Assembly: GCA_026874595.1 (NCBI GenBank)
Contig: CM049320.1
Coordinates: 13,705,488 to 13,769,487, forward strand
Source of the DNA: Sipunculus nudus
Lineage: Eukaryota; Annelida; Sipuncula; Golfingiida; Sipunculidae
Length of the DNA stretch: 64,000 bases
Direction: 5' to 3'
Every line of letters starts with the position of its first letter. Within the stretch, counting starts at the first letter, position 1. Of the stretch, positions 22,730-34,244 are shown in pieces. The notes beneath the pieces were generated by a model. The model was not told where the DNA came from, made no database searches, and worked only from the letters and a program-made list of their open reading frames with translations. Both the position numbers and the translations under genes were made by a program.

Positions 22730-23548
22730 GGTTAATAAAGGGAAACTTCTCCTTGCATCTAGCAGTTGGAAAGCAGCGTGGTTCCCCATATGATGTTCTA
22801 CAAGCCCACGCAGGTTTGCCCTCAGTATGTCTGCTGAACCATCACAGACAGTGCTGGGTGCAAGGTTATAGATTTCTCTTCCTTGTAATTTCTTTTTACT
22901 TTTTCCTGATGTATTTTTTTTAAAACTCTTATGTGGCAGCCTTTGCTGCGTGCCAGGTATCTATGCTGTTCAGTGTTGGTGTCTGTTCTTAATTAACATA
23001 TTTTAAAATAGAAAGGTTAATGTCATGAAATTGTATGGTAATTGGAACAGATTGCTGATGAAAATATTCGTACAGCTTCTTGATGCCATGGAGCTCATGT
23101 CTTTGACTGCTGGGTTCACCAGTGTGTTTGACATGAGTGCTCCTCACCTATCTTTCGCATTTTGTCTCCAGCCATGTCTTGCATCTGTCAAGATGTTGAT
23201 CCCTTGGAGGTCACCTTTCGCAGTTCCCTCGATCAGTGCTGCCTCTACTGATACACATTGTACACATTGTTTGTTGCCTGCTTAAAAATTTATTTTGCCA
23301 AATCAAACACAGTGACCCACATGGCCTAAATTTGCTGATTTGCAAAATCGTTTATACTGAACAAGCAGGACAGCTGTAATAAAGTAGCCATGCAGCATTC
23401 TCCAGTTCACTAGAAGCGGTCCACCTTCCAGGTGTGTGATGTGTTCCACAACTACATGTTGACTCAGTACAGCAAGCAATGCATCACTGGCAACCCTGCA
23501 GCGCTGAGCTCTGTTAATAAACATTGCGTGCCATGTGCTCTCTGACAC
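22730..23548 (-). pseudogene. Decayed transposase-like gene (multi-copy invertebrate family)
   Basis: Minus-strand pieces in several frames resemble a family I have seen repeated in fish and invertebrate genomes but cannot name securely (perhaps Kolobok-like). They are, in order: an N-terminal piece with NWRMLHGYFITAVLL (about 23,303-23,420); NILTDARHGWRQNAKD ending in a stop; then, in another frame, SSQRHELHGIKKLYEYFHQQ followed by FHDINLSI (about 22,990-23,100); and TWHAAKA (about 22,935-22,960). Many stops and an apparent deletion between RQNAKD and the SQRHE block make it non-functional. Assignment rests on remembered motif order, and a profile search would settle it. Confidence 0.4.
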
Positions 23549-23552
23549 GCAG

Positions 23553-23579
23553 GGGGGGGGGGGGGGGGGGGGGGGGGGG
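23553..23579. repeat. Poly-G tract, about 27 bp
   Basis: An uninterrupted G run beside the decayed gene. Length in the assembly is probably unreliable. Confidence 0.95.
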
Positions 23580-23589
23580 TGCTGCCTGA

Positions 23590-24650
23590 TGTACTAGTCA
23601 CTGAATGAAACTTGCTACTATTACTATTACTACTAATCATACTTGTGTAATGACACTTATATATTAATATGAGTATACATCATGAATATATATTCCATAC
23701 ATTTTGTCCATATTTCATCTAAAATGTTGTACATCTTAAGGGGAAGAGCCTTCTTTCTTGTTTTCGCCTGGCATGGCGTAGATCTTGTCAGCTTGAGACA
23801 GAAGTTGGTTCTCTATCAATGTTTTGATTCCAGTCAAGTGCAGCCAGCATTGTTCTTCTGCGGTACTCCCTTGCACTAAAAACAATTCGTTTTTCATGAT
23901 ATATCAGCGAAGCATTGTTGAATGATACAGCGTTATGTCTCTACAATGCTAAGTCTGTAGGAGTCTTGTACAGGCGTAGCTTATGGATGACATTTTTCAA
24001 AATTACATGAAACATGAACCCTCCGTTAACACAACTGACACTGGTGGTCTGGTTATGGACGGCCCTGGGCACTTTGCGCTGGTCCATACCTCCACATGCG
24101 TAACATACAGGTGGTCCCTGCTGCTGTTGACTCTGAGTGCCTGACATGCTCAGTGTTTTCCTTGGCTGACCAGCTGAGGTGCGTCTTTGTTTTGAGGGAA
24201 TGCACTAGGTCTTCGTGTCACTGATGACAAACTGCCTACCACCCTAAATAGGGCACGATATGAAAAGGTCTCTCTTGTTTTAAAATTCCTTTTAAGCGCA
24301 ACCGGTTGCCCTCGTTCCCAACTTTCCCAAACGTTTTATCGCCCACGGTTCATTTTCTTGTTTTCACTAGGAAGGCTACCACGCGTGTCATGGGCATTCG
24401 TACAGCCAAGGAACCTGCCTGGATACTGACTGTTCAACGGTATAAAATGACTGTTACATAAGTAATAATTTCAAGAGTCCAACGGGACCAATTTAGCCTA
24501 AAGCTCATGCGTCCTTTGTGAAAATCATGCGTCAGTGACCCGTACCTACGGGTTACCGAAATCCCTGAATTATTAGTCTATTGTCAGCAAAGGGTAGTGT
24601 AAAAAGTCATTCTAAGGCCACTGAAATTTAAGGAAGATTCATTAGAATTA
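23590..24650. other. No clear gene
   Basis: A minus-strand frame (23,941-24,147) contains QQQQGPPVCYACGG, vaguely zinc-knuckle-like, with no flanking support. Nothing else. Confidence 0.35.
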
Positions 24651-24655
24651 TTACT

Positions 24656-25200
24656 TGTATCACTAGACTTTGGCCTAGTCATAACTCAAGGTAGTGTAGC
24701 TGGTGGCAACACCCTCTCATGCAACAACAAAAATAAAAAAAAAATAAATGATAAATGAAACGATGCTATTTATTGTGTTTACAAAGATATTCATATATGA
24801 TTCTAAATGAGGAAAATAGCTGTGTGGCCTAATACCAGAGTAATACAATATCAGTCTATTAGAGCAAATAAAAACTTTTTTAAATCTTATTTAACTAAAG
24901 GTACTTGTTAATATATGTATACGAAACGAATTCTGCTAGAAAACAGAAAGCCTTGTGCTGATACACGGAGAAAGATTGGACATGCCTCGTCGCTTTGATG
25001 TCTCGGCAGCAAGAGCGCGGGTAACAGACTCACCCGCCAGGGTATCCCCGGCTCCTTTTACAACCAGGCTAGCTTGTTACATCAGGGCTGGAATTACCCC
25101 CAGGCTCTTCTGACCAGCATCATCACCAAGGGAATTCCTCTAGGTTACCGTGGCATTATGTGGAGGATTCCCGGATGGGTATTCATGCAATCATGCAACA
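24656..25200 (-). mobile_element. 3' LTR of the Ty3/Gypsy remnant
   Basis: In the minus orientation it begins TGTTGCATGA and ends GTGATACA, the TG...CA ends expected of an LTR. Directly upstream of it in that orientation is a purine-rich AAGGTAGGGGCAG (25,201-25,213), a good polypurine tract. It sits on the correct (downstream) side of the minus-strand pol remnant at 25,870-27,190. A related sequence, also starting TGT..TACT and sharing the block AGCCTTGTGCTGAT / AGTCTTGTGCTGAT, lies at 37,828-38,240. No second LTR is present, so the element is truncated. Confidence 0.6.
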
Positions 25201-25213
25201 CTGCCCCTACCTT
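25201..25213 (-). other. Polypurine tract
   Basis: AAGGTAGGGGCAG on the minus strand, immediately before the inferred LTR start TGTTGC. It is the usual primer site for plus-strand synthesis in LTR elements. Confidence 0.5.
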
Positions 25214-25865
25214 ATAGCGAAGCTTACCTTATAAACCAAAGGCCATTCAAATGAATTAAAACTGATATGTGTGTAATAAAAAGAAAACATAAAATTTAAT
25301 CTAATGGATTAGAATGTCCCAGATCACTGGCACATTTGTGTCACAGTGTCACCGAACCAATATAAACCATTAGGTTACCACCAATTACAAATACAACCCT
25401 ATAGCTCTGGGTAAGGATCCTGTCAGATATATAATTATACACACTTGATCCACGCACGCACACACACACACATATATATGTATATAAATAAATATATACA
25501 TATATAGTAACGTGACTGGGGGGGGGGGGGGAAGGTAAGAAACCACTTAAACAGAAGAGTTCAGTGTCTCTGAGATTTGTTATTAAACAATTCCAGACAG
25601 TAATTAAACTGAATTTATTATACATCAGAATAGAGATACACACGCACATATAATCAGAAAAAAAAATAATATGTTGTTAACAAATAAAATACTTGGCCTT
25701 GCCTTTTCTCTAGAAGCTAAGACCTAATACTACTCAAAACAGGTTACTAATAAAATTAATAAATGTTGAGAAAATCAACAGATCAACTGTTTAAAAGTAA
25801 CCAGATTGCAATGAAACACAACCAATTTCGAGGTAAAACTTGACGGCTTGACTTGATTAGGCCTG
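25214..25865. other. Low-complexity interval between LTR and integrase remnant
   Basis: Contains (CA)n and (TA) tracts (25,455-25,506), a poly-G run (25,519-25,532) and no coding sense. In an intact element this would hold the integrase C-terminus. Confidence 0.45.
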
Positions 25866-25869
25866 ACTG

Positions 25870-27190
25870 CCTCATTTGCTAATCATATCTTCCAATGTTC
25901 GGTTGAACCGTTTAACGAGACCAACACTCTGAGGTTGATAAATTGCAGTTCTATTTTTTTATATTCCCGGTTGATGACATAATTCTTTAAAAACAAATCA
26001 GATTCAGACTTCCACGATCCGAATGGATATGCAGTGGTACCCCCAAAATACTGATGAAGTTATTGTTAAGAATATCCCAAACCGTGTCTCAGTATTTGGT
26101 ACGGCCCAAGCACCTGTCCACTTCGATAAATAATCTGCTGTTACCAAAATAAAGTTATTACCTGGTTTAGTTTCTGAGAGGGGCCAAATAATATCCAAAG
26201 CAATTTTTTCCATTATTGCACCAATATTATACAATGTCATTGGGAACCGACGTGACTTCTCTGTTCCCTTCCGTGCCTGACATGGTTCACAGCGTTGGCA
26301 GTGTTGCCTGACATAATCCATGTTGATTCAATAAAACCTTGTCTTTAGCTTTTGGAGAGTACATTTTCTTTCCAGATGACCAGCTGTTGGGTCATCATGA
26401 AATTTTCGCAACAATTCCTCCCACAGATTTCATGGCACAACCAATAAGAAACAAGTACCATTAACTGGATTATATACCTTGCGGTAGAGTACACTTTCCC
26501 TTAAATGAAGCTCGTTCCATAATCCTAGATATGTTTGAATTCATGAGACAGATTGGAAACTTCACTTCATTCCGGTCTCTGTTTCCGTTCATCTTTCCAG
26601 ATTAAGAAATGTCTGATGCACAGATCGGCTTGTTGTGCCTGACGAATTTCAGTTGTTGAACTAACAGCCAGAAATGACACAGACGCCAATGGTATTCCGG
26701 TCATTGCACATACTTGCATCGTTTTACTGTGTTTCTCTTTTACACTTACAGTTTCACGACGTTCATGCTTATCACAGTGACGACATGGAGAGACAATGCA
26801 TGGTCTCCTTGACAAAGGATCCGCGTTCTGGTGATGTTTTCTAGCTCGATATTCGATATGAAAAATGTACATACTCAAATGTTGAAACCGCCTAGCGATC
26901 TGGTCTTCGGGTTTTTTTTAAATTCAACAGTCAGGTATAAGCACTGTGATCAGTCCGGGTCAGGAACTCGGTTAGAGGATATGATGAAAGTGTTTTACTG
27001 ATTTAACAATGGCAAGAAATTCTTTTTTTGGTGATACAGTAATTTCTCTCTGGAGCAGATTAAGCTTTGCTATAATATGCAATAACTCACTCTTGTCCAT
27101 TCTGCACCTGGGAAAGGATAGCACCTATTCCATAAAAAACTTGCATCTGTATCCAGAATTAATTTGTCATCTGTAGTAGGATATGCCAAA
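25870..27190 (-). pseudogene. pol: Ty3/Gypsy pol remnant (RNase H, integrase)
   Basis: Minus-strand pieces appear in the canonical order. About 27,190-27,070 carries the RNase H start (LILDTDAS). About 26,878-26,567 carries the RNase H end and linker (YRARKHHQNADPLSRRP). About 26,450-26,260 carries the integrase zinc-binding HHCC module (histidines in FHDDPTAGHL, cysteines in CQRCEPCQARK). The start of the catalytic core (IALDIIWPL, with the first Asp) follows, and near 25,940-25,880 comes the late core (YQPQSVGLVKRFNRTLE). Frames are broken by several shifts, and gag, protease and most of the reverse transcriptase are absent. The upstream limit at about 27,195 abuts AGGTCA-element sequence, so the element was truncated by, or inserted into, that repeat. 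It is non-functional. Confidence 0.85.
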
Positions 27191-27199
27191 ATGGTACAG

Positions 27200-27660
27200 T
27201 GATTAGTGATTGTGGATGATTGTGAAAGATTGTGGATGCATTTTAAGCCTAACTGTTCGTCACAATCCCCCCCCCCCCCTCCCCATCTTGCACATTCTTG
27301 CACATATAGCTGACCTATCTGTAGGGGAAGATTTTGCTTGATATTGGGATCACAAGGTAAAAGGTCAAGGTCACAGGGGCCATCTGTCTGCATATTTGTT
27401 CCCGGATGAAAACTCCAGTTTGGAATGACATATTGGTTTCAAACTTGACTTCTATAAACCCCACCGACAATGTAGGACCCCTATTTTTTTCGGTCACAGG
27501 ACCTACTTTAATTAAAAGATTATAGATGCATTTTAAGCCAGTTTTATTCATCCTAAACCTCCATCTAACACATATAGATGACCTGCAAATAGGAGATGAA
27601 CCTGGTTGTTTTGGGGGTCGTATCTCATGCAGGTAATTGGTAAACATCATTGAGCGTTCT
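27200..27660 (+). mobile_element. Old fragment of the AGGTCA element core
   Basis: Contains GATTGTGGATGCATTTTAAG and AGGTCAAGGTCACAGGGGCC blocks typical of the tandem core of the elements at 20.3, 27.9 and 61.5 kb. It is more diverged and lacks both ends. Confidence 0.7.
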
Positions 27661-27878
27661 AATTACGGCTGGGGCACGAAGACACCCCCCACCGCCCGGA
27701 GTTAACCATTTTTTCTCTATTTTTGAGCATTCAAAGATGCAGTCATCTGTAACACAAGACGGTAAGGCAGGTGCCGGTTTAATGGGCAGGGTAGGCTGTT
27801 CTCCCCAGACACTCAGTGTCAGGGAGCCACAGCTACCAGCATGGGTGTCGGGTAACACACTAGTGGACAGATGGGGCT
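27660..27878. other. Unassigned interval between AGGTCA copies
   Basis: Both strands are open for 77-125 codons here (for example minus 27,625-27,858), without any motif I recognise. Probably repeat-derived. Confidence 0.3.
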
Positions 27879-29650
27879 TGTATCAACCAGGGGGATACTA
27901 TGGTTTCACGACGGTCCCGCCGCCGCAGAAAAACCTTGTGAGCGGGATAACTAAAAAAAATATTTCACTGATCTTTTTCAAACTTTACATTTGTATAGAT
28001 ATAGGTAAGGGGATAAACCCTATTTAAAATGGGGTCATGACCTATGCTAGGAGAGTGACCTTGACCTTGAATAGGTCCATTTTTGCTGAAAATAACACAA
28101 ATTCTTAAATATCTCAGTAAGCTTGCATGGACTGGTCCAAAAATCAAGGTGACCGAAGATCTTGGATAGCCTTGTGATATACCGGAAACTGGAGGCGCCA
28201 CCTGTTATCCATTTCTTGTTTTTTACGCCTTTTAATACCCCCATAATTGCCACTTGACAGTACTGTAAGCATTATAAGTCAAAAACTAATGGACAGATTT
28301 CTTTCATATTATGCACATGTAGAGAGATGGGTTATGAGATGAGGTCTATTTACATTTGGGTCATGACCTTTACCATGAGAGTGGCCTTGACCTTTAATGT
28401 GTCCATATTTGGTGAAAATCACACACCTCTTATGATATCTCCAGTGTTGATAGCCATATAGATTTCAAACGTGACTTATTGTGGCCCACCACTAAAGTAA
28501 GAACCCTATAGGTTCTAGGGTCATGAGGTCAAAGGTCAAGGTCACTGGACTCGCATCTTAAAAGATATTGTGGATGCATTTTAAGCCAAACTTTCATCCC
28601 AGGTCTTCCATCTTGATTATATAGCTCACTTGCCAATAGTGGATGATCCATATCAATTTTGGGGTCACAAGGTCAAAGGTGAAGGCCACAGGAGCTATCT
28701 GTCAAAATATTAGTTTCTGGATGATAATTCCTGCTTTTATTGATGTATAGATTTCAAACTTGACTTATATATGTCCCATTGGAAAAGCAAGACCCCAATT
28801 GATTTTCGGGTCATGAGGTCAAAGGTCAAGGTCACAGGACACATCTTTAAAAAGATTGTGGATGCATTTTCAGTCAAACATTTCTTCTCAGACCTTTCAT
28901 CTTACACACATAGTTCACCTGCCAAAAGTAAAACATCTCTATCAATCTTGGGGTCACAAGTTCAAAGATCATGGTCACAGGAGCCATCTGTCCACATATT
29001 TATTTCAAGATGATAACTCCAGTTGCGATTCACATATGGATTTCAAATTTGACTTTTATATGGCCCAACACTAAAAGAAACGTCCTTCCTCATTTAGAGA
29101 CATGAGGTCAGAGGTCAAGGTCACAATCCCCACATCTTTAAAAAGATTGTGGATGCATTTAAACAAAACCCTTCATACCAGAGGTTCTATCTTACACATA
29201 CAGCTCACCTGCCAATAGGCAAATATCCCTTTCCCTATTGGTTTCAAAGGTCAAGGTCACAGGAGTCACCTGTACACGCATTGATTTCCAAAACCTTTCA
29301 TAACCCCAGTTAGGATTCACATATAGATTTCAAACTTAATATATATATGGACCACCAAAAAAGCAAGAATCCTACTGATTTTGGGGTTGTAAGGTCAGAG
29401 GTCTAAGTCTCAGGACTCATATTTAAAAAATGTGGGAATGTCTTTTAAGCCAAACGTTTCTTGCCAGACTTTCCATCTTGTTTCAGTGTTTAAATACTGT
29501 TTTGGGTCTGTTTCCTCTGTCCCTGCATATCATCAGGCTTTGTATTATATTTTTGCATGTAATGAACATGCAGAAGATGGGTAAAGGGGTCGGGTCTATT
29601 TAAATTTGGGTCATGAGAGTGGCCTTGACCTTAATTATTTCCATATTTGG
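27879..29650 (+). mobile_element. HINE-like AGGTCA element, copy 2
   Basis: The left end reads TTGTATC...GGGGGATACTATGG with the GCCGCC patch, then AACCTTGTGAGCGGGATAAC and the same order of core units as copy 1. It lacks the right-end hairpin. Homology fades at about 29,650, about 250 bp before the helicase-endonuclease remnant. That adjacency is why I suspect the repeat family derives from that autonomous element. Confidence 0.65.
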
Positions 29651-29904
29651 TCAGTTTAGAATAATGAATTAACTTTAATTCAGATATATATGATATATTA
29701 GAAATGTATATAAATTATAAACTTGAAGAAAAATTTATGTAATAAAAATTGTGATTTGTAAAATGCATCATGTAATAAATGATGATAATGAGATTTTTAT
29801 ACCTAATATGTTTTCATCCATCAAAAAAATAATCATGAATAAAAAAATATAACACTGGGTGATGAACACTGTAACATATGTGTAAATAATACTCCTGATC
29901 CTAA

Positions 29905-31546
29905 AATTATACATACACTGGATGATGATCACTGTAATATGTGTGGAGTTTTATATGGTCAAGTAAAGTAGCATTGCCAGTGCCTGCAAAATAGGTTGGT
30001 TCCTGTATTAGTTGTTCAAATCCTCTCAGTGATCTGCACACATTAAATTTTGGATTTTCAACTATATTTAAATTAAAGTCTCCCACAATGAGACATTTCC
30101 ATGATCAGGAATGTTCTGTAACATTATTTCAAGTTTGTGTTCCACTCATGACTTAGTCACAGATGGAGAGAAGTAGAGAGTTATTACTGTAAGACTAGGC
30201 AATCTGATCTTTAGATATTCTATTCCTGAGACTGGCAGTCTCTCACTGTCACACACACTTATATTTGTCCTCATATCATCTTTTATATAGATGGCGACAC
30301 CACCTCGTCCTGTGTTGTCAGGCCTGTCATACCTATACATGTGATAACCTGCCAGTGGGATGTCTGCTTCATTATTGTGAAGCCATGTTTCACACAGACA
30401 TAATATATCAGCTGACATCACTTCAGGGTTTGCTTGCATATCTGCTACGTGACAGCGTAGACTATGTATATTGTGAAACACAACAGTTAAACTAGCATCA
30501 TCTGTTTCATTTAATAGTAGAGGTGTGCATGTATTAGATAATCTATGCATATGGTCACGTGCTGATGTGACCAGTGGGTCACAGTATAATACTTTGGGAT
30601 CATAGTCCATAATGTACAATCCAGTCAGACTTCTTATTCTACTTAGAGCTACATACGCCATACCAGGAAGAAATATATGATCTACAGAAATGACTCCAGA
30701 TTCAACTGTCATGCCCTGTGTCTTATGGACAGTACAAGCCAATGACAGACGCAGAGGATATTGGTGACGTGTCACCTTTAAATTTTGGTGAAAGAAGTTC
30801 TCTGTTTGAGGCTTATTTAATACACTATGTTGATGGAAGGAACCTGGAGCAGGGTTTAATGTTCTTGCATTTTTTCCTACTCTGTTATTGTCAAATAAAA
30901 CCCAACAGCCTATTGGCATTCCTAAAGGCATTGAACCCCTTTGTATCAGTTGTATAGAACCAATGACACCATTGCAAAGTCCATCAAGGACATCTAGATT
31001 TGTTGTTAGCATCACACGTGCACCTACTGCAAGACTCACCTGTTCTCTCAAACTAGCACTTGGCTTTGTAACAGGCGTTTTCTTTCTCTTTTCTTCATTC
31101 CGTGTTATCACTGTATCTACTGCTTCAATAGTCATAATATCATCACAAACATTTGTTAGTCTATCCATATTAAAATTGTTCACTTCTGCATTCCTTGCGT
31201 AAATATGTATTAAATCTTTTGGACAGTCACTGCTGTTATATATTCTGCTCTATAACATTGCAGATGCATCAGCTGTCAGGTCTTCATTCTTAGATTTGCA
31301 CCTTATATCATCTAGAACTTGTGCAAAAGACAGGTCATCTCTCTGTCTCATCACTTCATGGAGTTCATACAGTTGAAAAGAGTCCCAGGGTGATGAGACT
31401 AGAGCTGCAGGATTTGTTCTAAATAAGCTGCTGTCACCAACAGGTGGAATTTGGTAGAAGTCACCAACAGCCAAAATACTTAGATTTCCTAAAGGAATAT
31501 TTGATTGTTTAATTTGTTTTAATTTTTCACTAATATACATAAGCAT
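29905..31546 (-). pseudogene. PIF1-type helicase fused to endonuclease, broken (Helentron-like)
   Basis: The minus-strand frame begins inside a PIF1 helicase. ILAVGDFYQIPPV is the Walker B / Q-P-P-V segment, followed by LHEVMRQRD, GARVMLTTNLD, LACTVHKTQGMTV and YVALSRIRSLTGLY, the usual PIF1 motif order. It continues without a break in domain into an endonuclease/exonuclease/phosphatase domain: VVFHNIHSL, ADILCLCETWL, GRGGVAIYI and, in a shifted frame near 30,100-29,910, CLIVGDFNL, TLLDHI and YYSDHHPV. A helicase with a C-terminal endonuclease of this kind is the Rep/Hel-EN architecture of Helentrons (Helitron2). Two lesions are visible: one in-frame TAG at 31,250-31,252 and a frameshift after 30,146. 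The Rep domain and the helicase Walker A are missing upstream of 31,546. It is inactive. Confidence 0.8.
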
Positions 31547-31549
31547 AAA

Positions 31550-32125
31550 TGTCTAGTTTTCTCAGGAATCTAAATATGTATTCCATATTTCATTTGACAT
31601 GGGGAGTAAGGAGATATTGTCGAGCAACAAGCACAAAGTAGTATGCATCAGCTAAGTTCATTGAAAGGTCAACATTTGATGAGATTTGTGAAACAAAACT
31701 GGTAAAATTTAATATAAAATGCATTTTATTCAGATGAAATTTTAAATACACTTATTTAATATACTGAGCAAAGTATGGGTATGACCAGAATGTTATTTTC
31801 AATTTGTGTTTTTTTATAAATATATTGTACTGAACTACACAGTACTATGATGGGGCCGGACTTAATTCGGACCTGAGTTTATACAAACCATGAACAACCA
31901 AATTGTGTTACAAATGCCTTTCTTATCCATATATCAATTCCATATTATATACAGAACGTGTTTCAAACCTATTTTACCAATTAAAAATATAAATGACAAG
32001 TAATATACAGTTGTCACTGCACTTACCTTTCTAACTTTACTGAATATAATTTGTTACGGAACCTAATATAAACAGATCACGTATGCGTGATGAACAAAAA
32101 TTCTGTAACGGAGATACAAAAAAAT
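31550..32125. other. No recognisable gene
   Basis: AT-rich sequence upstream of the truncated helicase. I looked here for a Rep domain and found none. Confidence 0.5.
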
Positions 32126-32132
32126 CAGATTC

Positions 32133-32857
32133 TGTAACACTAGGCAGCGTGAAATGTCTAGGGGAATGAATAAAGAAGTCAGTGTTTTTTTTAACAAATA
32201 ACTATAATTTATTCTTAAAACAGCCCTAACATTACAATGCACTAAATCAATACAATTATACAGTAAAACAGCGTTATAGCAACAAGTCAATACAATCACA
32301 GAGAAAATAATGTATGTGCACAGTACATGGATACCAACACCATCACGACGATAAGTCCTTTAAATGTAAACCCTCGGAGAATGGCAGTCCAGTGGAAAGT
32401 GCTTGCAACAACCCAGAAAGTAAACTGAAGTCAAAACGCATAAAATCCAGAAGTAAGCCTTTGAAACTCTATAATTGCCGCATTCGTCGGATAAGGTCCC
32501 GACACACGCTTCTGCGTCCGCTGGAATCTGCTCTGCTGTTCTCTACCCTTTGGTTCTAAAAAGCACAGCCCCTTCATATACCTTCACACCTCAAGCCGAG
32601 AATTTTCCACTTCTCGAACAGGATATAAGGTCCTGCACAACACACGTTTCAGGAATTCTCTAGAAAGACATAGCCGTGTGTATCCCCACACACCAGGGTC
32701 ATCACATGACCCACGACCAGGCGTGAAAACCCAAGGTCGGCATGGCAACGAGAGTTCAACCAGCACGGATTAAACATAGAATGTAACAAACGGCCCAGCG
32801 ATGGTGTCACCACACGAGTTACGCCCGTGTCTCGCAATAAAAAGAGCACCTGTAACA
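32133..32857 (-). repeat. Possible solo LTR
   Basis: Bounded by TGTAACAC at 32,133 and TGTAACA ending at 32,857, so it starts TG and ends CA, about 725 bp. The start resembles the LTR starts at 24,656 and 37,828 (TGT..CACTAG). The 5-bp flanks (GATTC and AATTA) do not match, so it is only a candidate. Confidence 0.3.
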
Positions 32858-32859
32858 AA

Positions 32860-33099
32860 TTAAACACTGCTGTCTGGTAATGATACTATATTATTTGTAC
32901 AACATTACACATCAGTATGATAGGCTGCTGACACAAATAATGAACTGTTGATACAATCATACCAATTTGATTAAAAAATATTTTACATGAAACTTCCTAT
33001 ATAGAACGATTTGCTTTAAATTTGGAGTGGCTAAATTTTCTGATTTCACACCTATTAAACAGCCAAAAACATTCAAAGTTAGAATAATGAACAAACACT

Positions 33100-33141
<42 letters not shown>

Positions 33142-33320
33142 GCACATATAAATATAAATGCAGCTTAAAAAGATAGCACCACGGAATTGTTTAATCTGAT
33201 GATTGTGTAGTTTTCTCTGTTTGATGACTGGTATATTGATTTGATGTGAACATTGAGTGTACTGTTCCTGTATTGTTGATAACCATCTAGTCGCTTGGTT
33301 CCTCATTGCCCAAGAAGAGC
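32860..33320. other. Intergenic, (CA)n microsatellite
   Basis: A CA repeat at about 33,105-33,136. Otherwise no feature before the exon that ends at 33,325. Confidence 0.6.
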
Positions 33321-33324
33321 TTAT

Positions 33325-33536
33325 TTACGACTGCATGTATCCCCTCTCCACCCTGTTCTCCTTGAAGTCCCATCCCATGACCCCATTTCCTAATCCAGGA
33401 GGGGAAATGGTCTTCCAACATGTGATGTTTTGGAAGCAGAGCCTGATTCTTGTGCCCCGGTAGTAACTTAAGTAGGCATCAATCTTGTCCTCTGGAAATA
33501 AATTAATAATATTTAAATTTATATATAGCATTAATA

Positions 33537-33576
<40 letters not shown>

Positions 33577-34239
33577 TATTGCCCTCTGGAAATGAATTAA
33601 TATTATAAAAAATATACTTAAATTTGCACCATTAATATTATTTATATTTAAAAATAATCATTTATCACGCTGAATATATTAAAATCATACCATATAATTA
33701 ATTTTTATTTCAAGTTCTTACCTTTCCTTTTCTACTTCTGCCAATGGAATGTCTTATTTCCCTTCTAGATTCTAGCAATGATTCCTGGTCCATGATTTTC
33801 TTTACCTCCTTCACCGATTCCTTGAATTGCATCATGGCCGGAATGCTAGGTGGGCATTTCGTCGCATTCAGATGTTTGGCTATAGCCATATCAGTAACAT
33901 GGCAGTCCTTTATCGACATGTCATGGTGACAGTTCCAAGCAGGGTATGGAGGGGATACCTTGAAAGATAAAATAAATATATACCTTGAAGACATATATAT
34001 GAATATTGGAAAACATCTTGATTACATAAAAGTTTCCATACTTACGTGATTTATGAAGATGACTAGGAGAGGCTTGTGCATAACATTGTTGAAGTTTGAT
34101 GCATTAACCTTCTTTCCGTTGCCAATCATGATAAATTCTGAAAAGTTGTGCTTGACTTGAGATAGTTTTCTTAAGGTCTGTTTCCTCTCTGTGCGCTTGG
34201 TCTGAATGGCTCGTTTTGAGATCAGGCACCAGGGTCAAC
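33325..34239 (-). CDS. Three-exon candidate gene, unknown product
   Basis: Minus strand. Exon 1 (34,046 to about 34,230) is open, contains IMIGNGKK and ends NH, then donor GTAAGT. Exon 2 (33,722-33,958, exactly 79 codons) begins VSPPYPAW after acceptor ATCTTTCAAG and ends GRSRKGK before donor GTAAGA. Exon 3 (33,325-33,489, 54 codons plus TAA) begins DKIDAYLS after TTTCCAGAG. All joins are phase 0, so the model stays open through three exons. If exon 1 starts at the TTTTAG acceptor (34,240-34,242), its first codon is a stop, so translation would begin at the internal ATG, or exon 1 is damaged. Basic and hydrophobic patches alternate and cysteines are scattered (WNCHHD, IKDCHV, TKCPPS). I do not recognise the family. 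Host gene or transposon gene are both possible. Confidence 0.45.
33539..33569. repeat. (TA)n microsatellite
   Basis: About 15 TA units in the intron between exons 2 and 3 of the candidate gene. Confidence 0.9.
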
Positions 34240-34244
34240 CTAAA

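Noticed and set aside
27965-29074. Frames of 70-80 codons in the AGGTCA element, both strands
   Set aside because: They recur only because the element recurs (for example at 61,791-62,191), and stops and shifts differ between copies, so there is no coding constraint.
31550-32125. Helitron Rep (HUH) domain upstream of the helicase
   Set aside because: No frame with an HUH or tyrosine motif could be found.
32133-32857. Confident solo LTR call
   Set aside because: Ends look right, but the flanking 5 bp do not match and no internal partner was found; kept only as a low-confidence feature.
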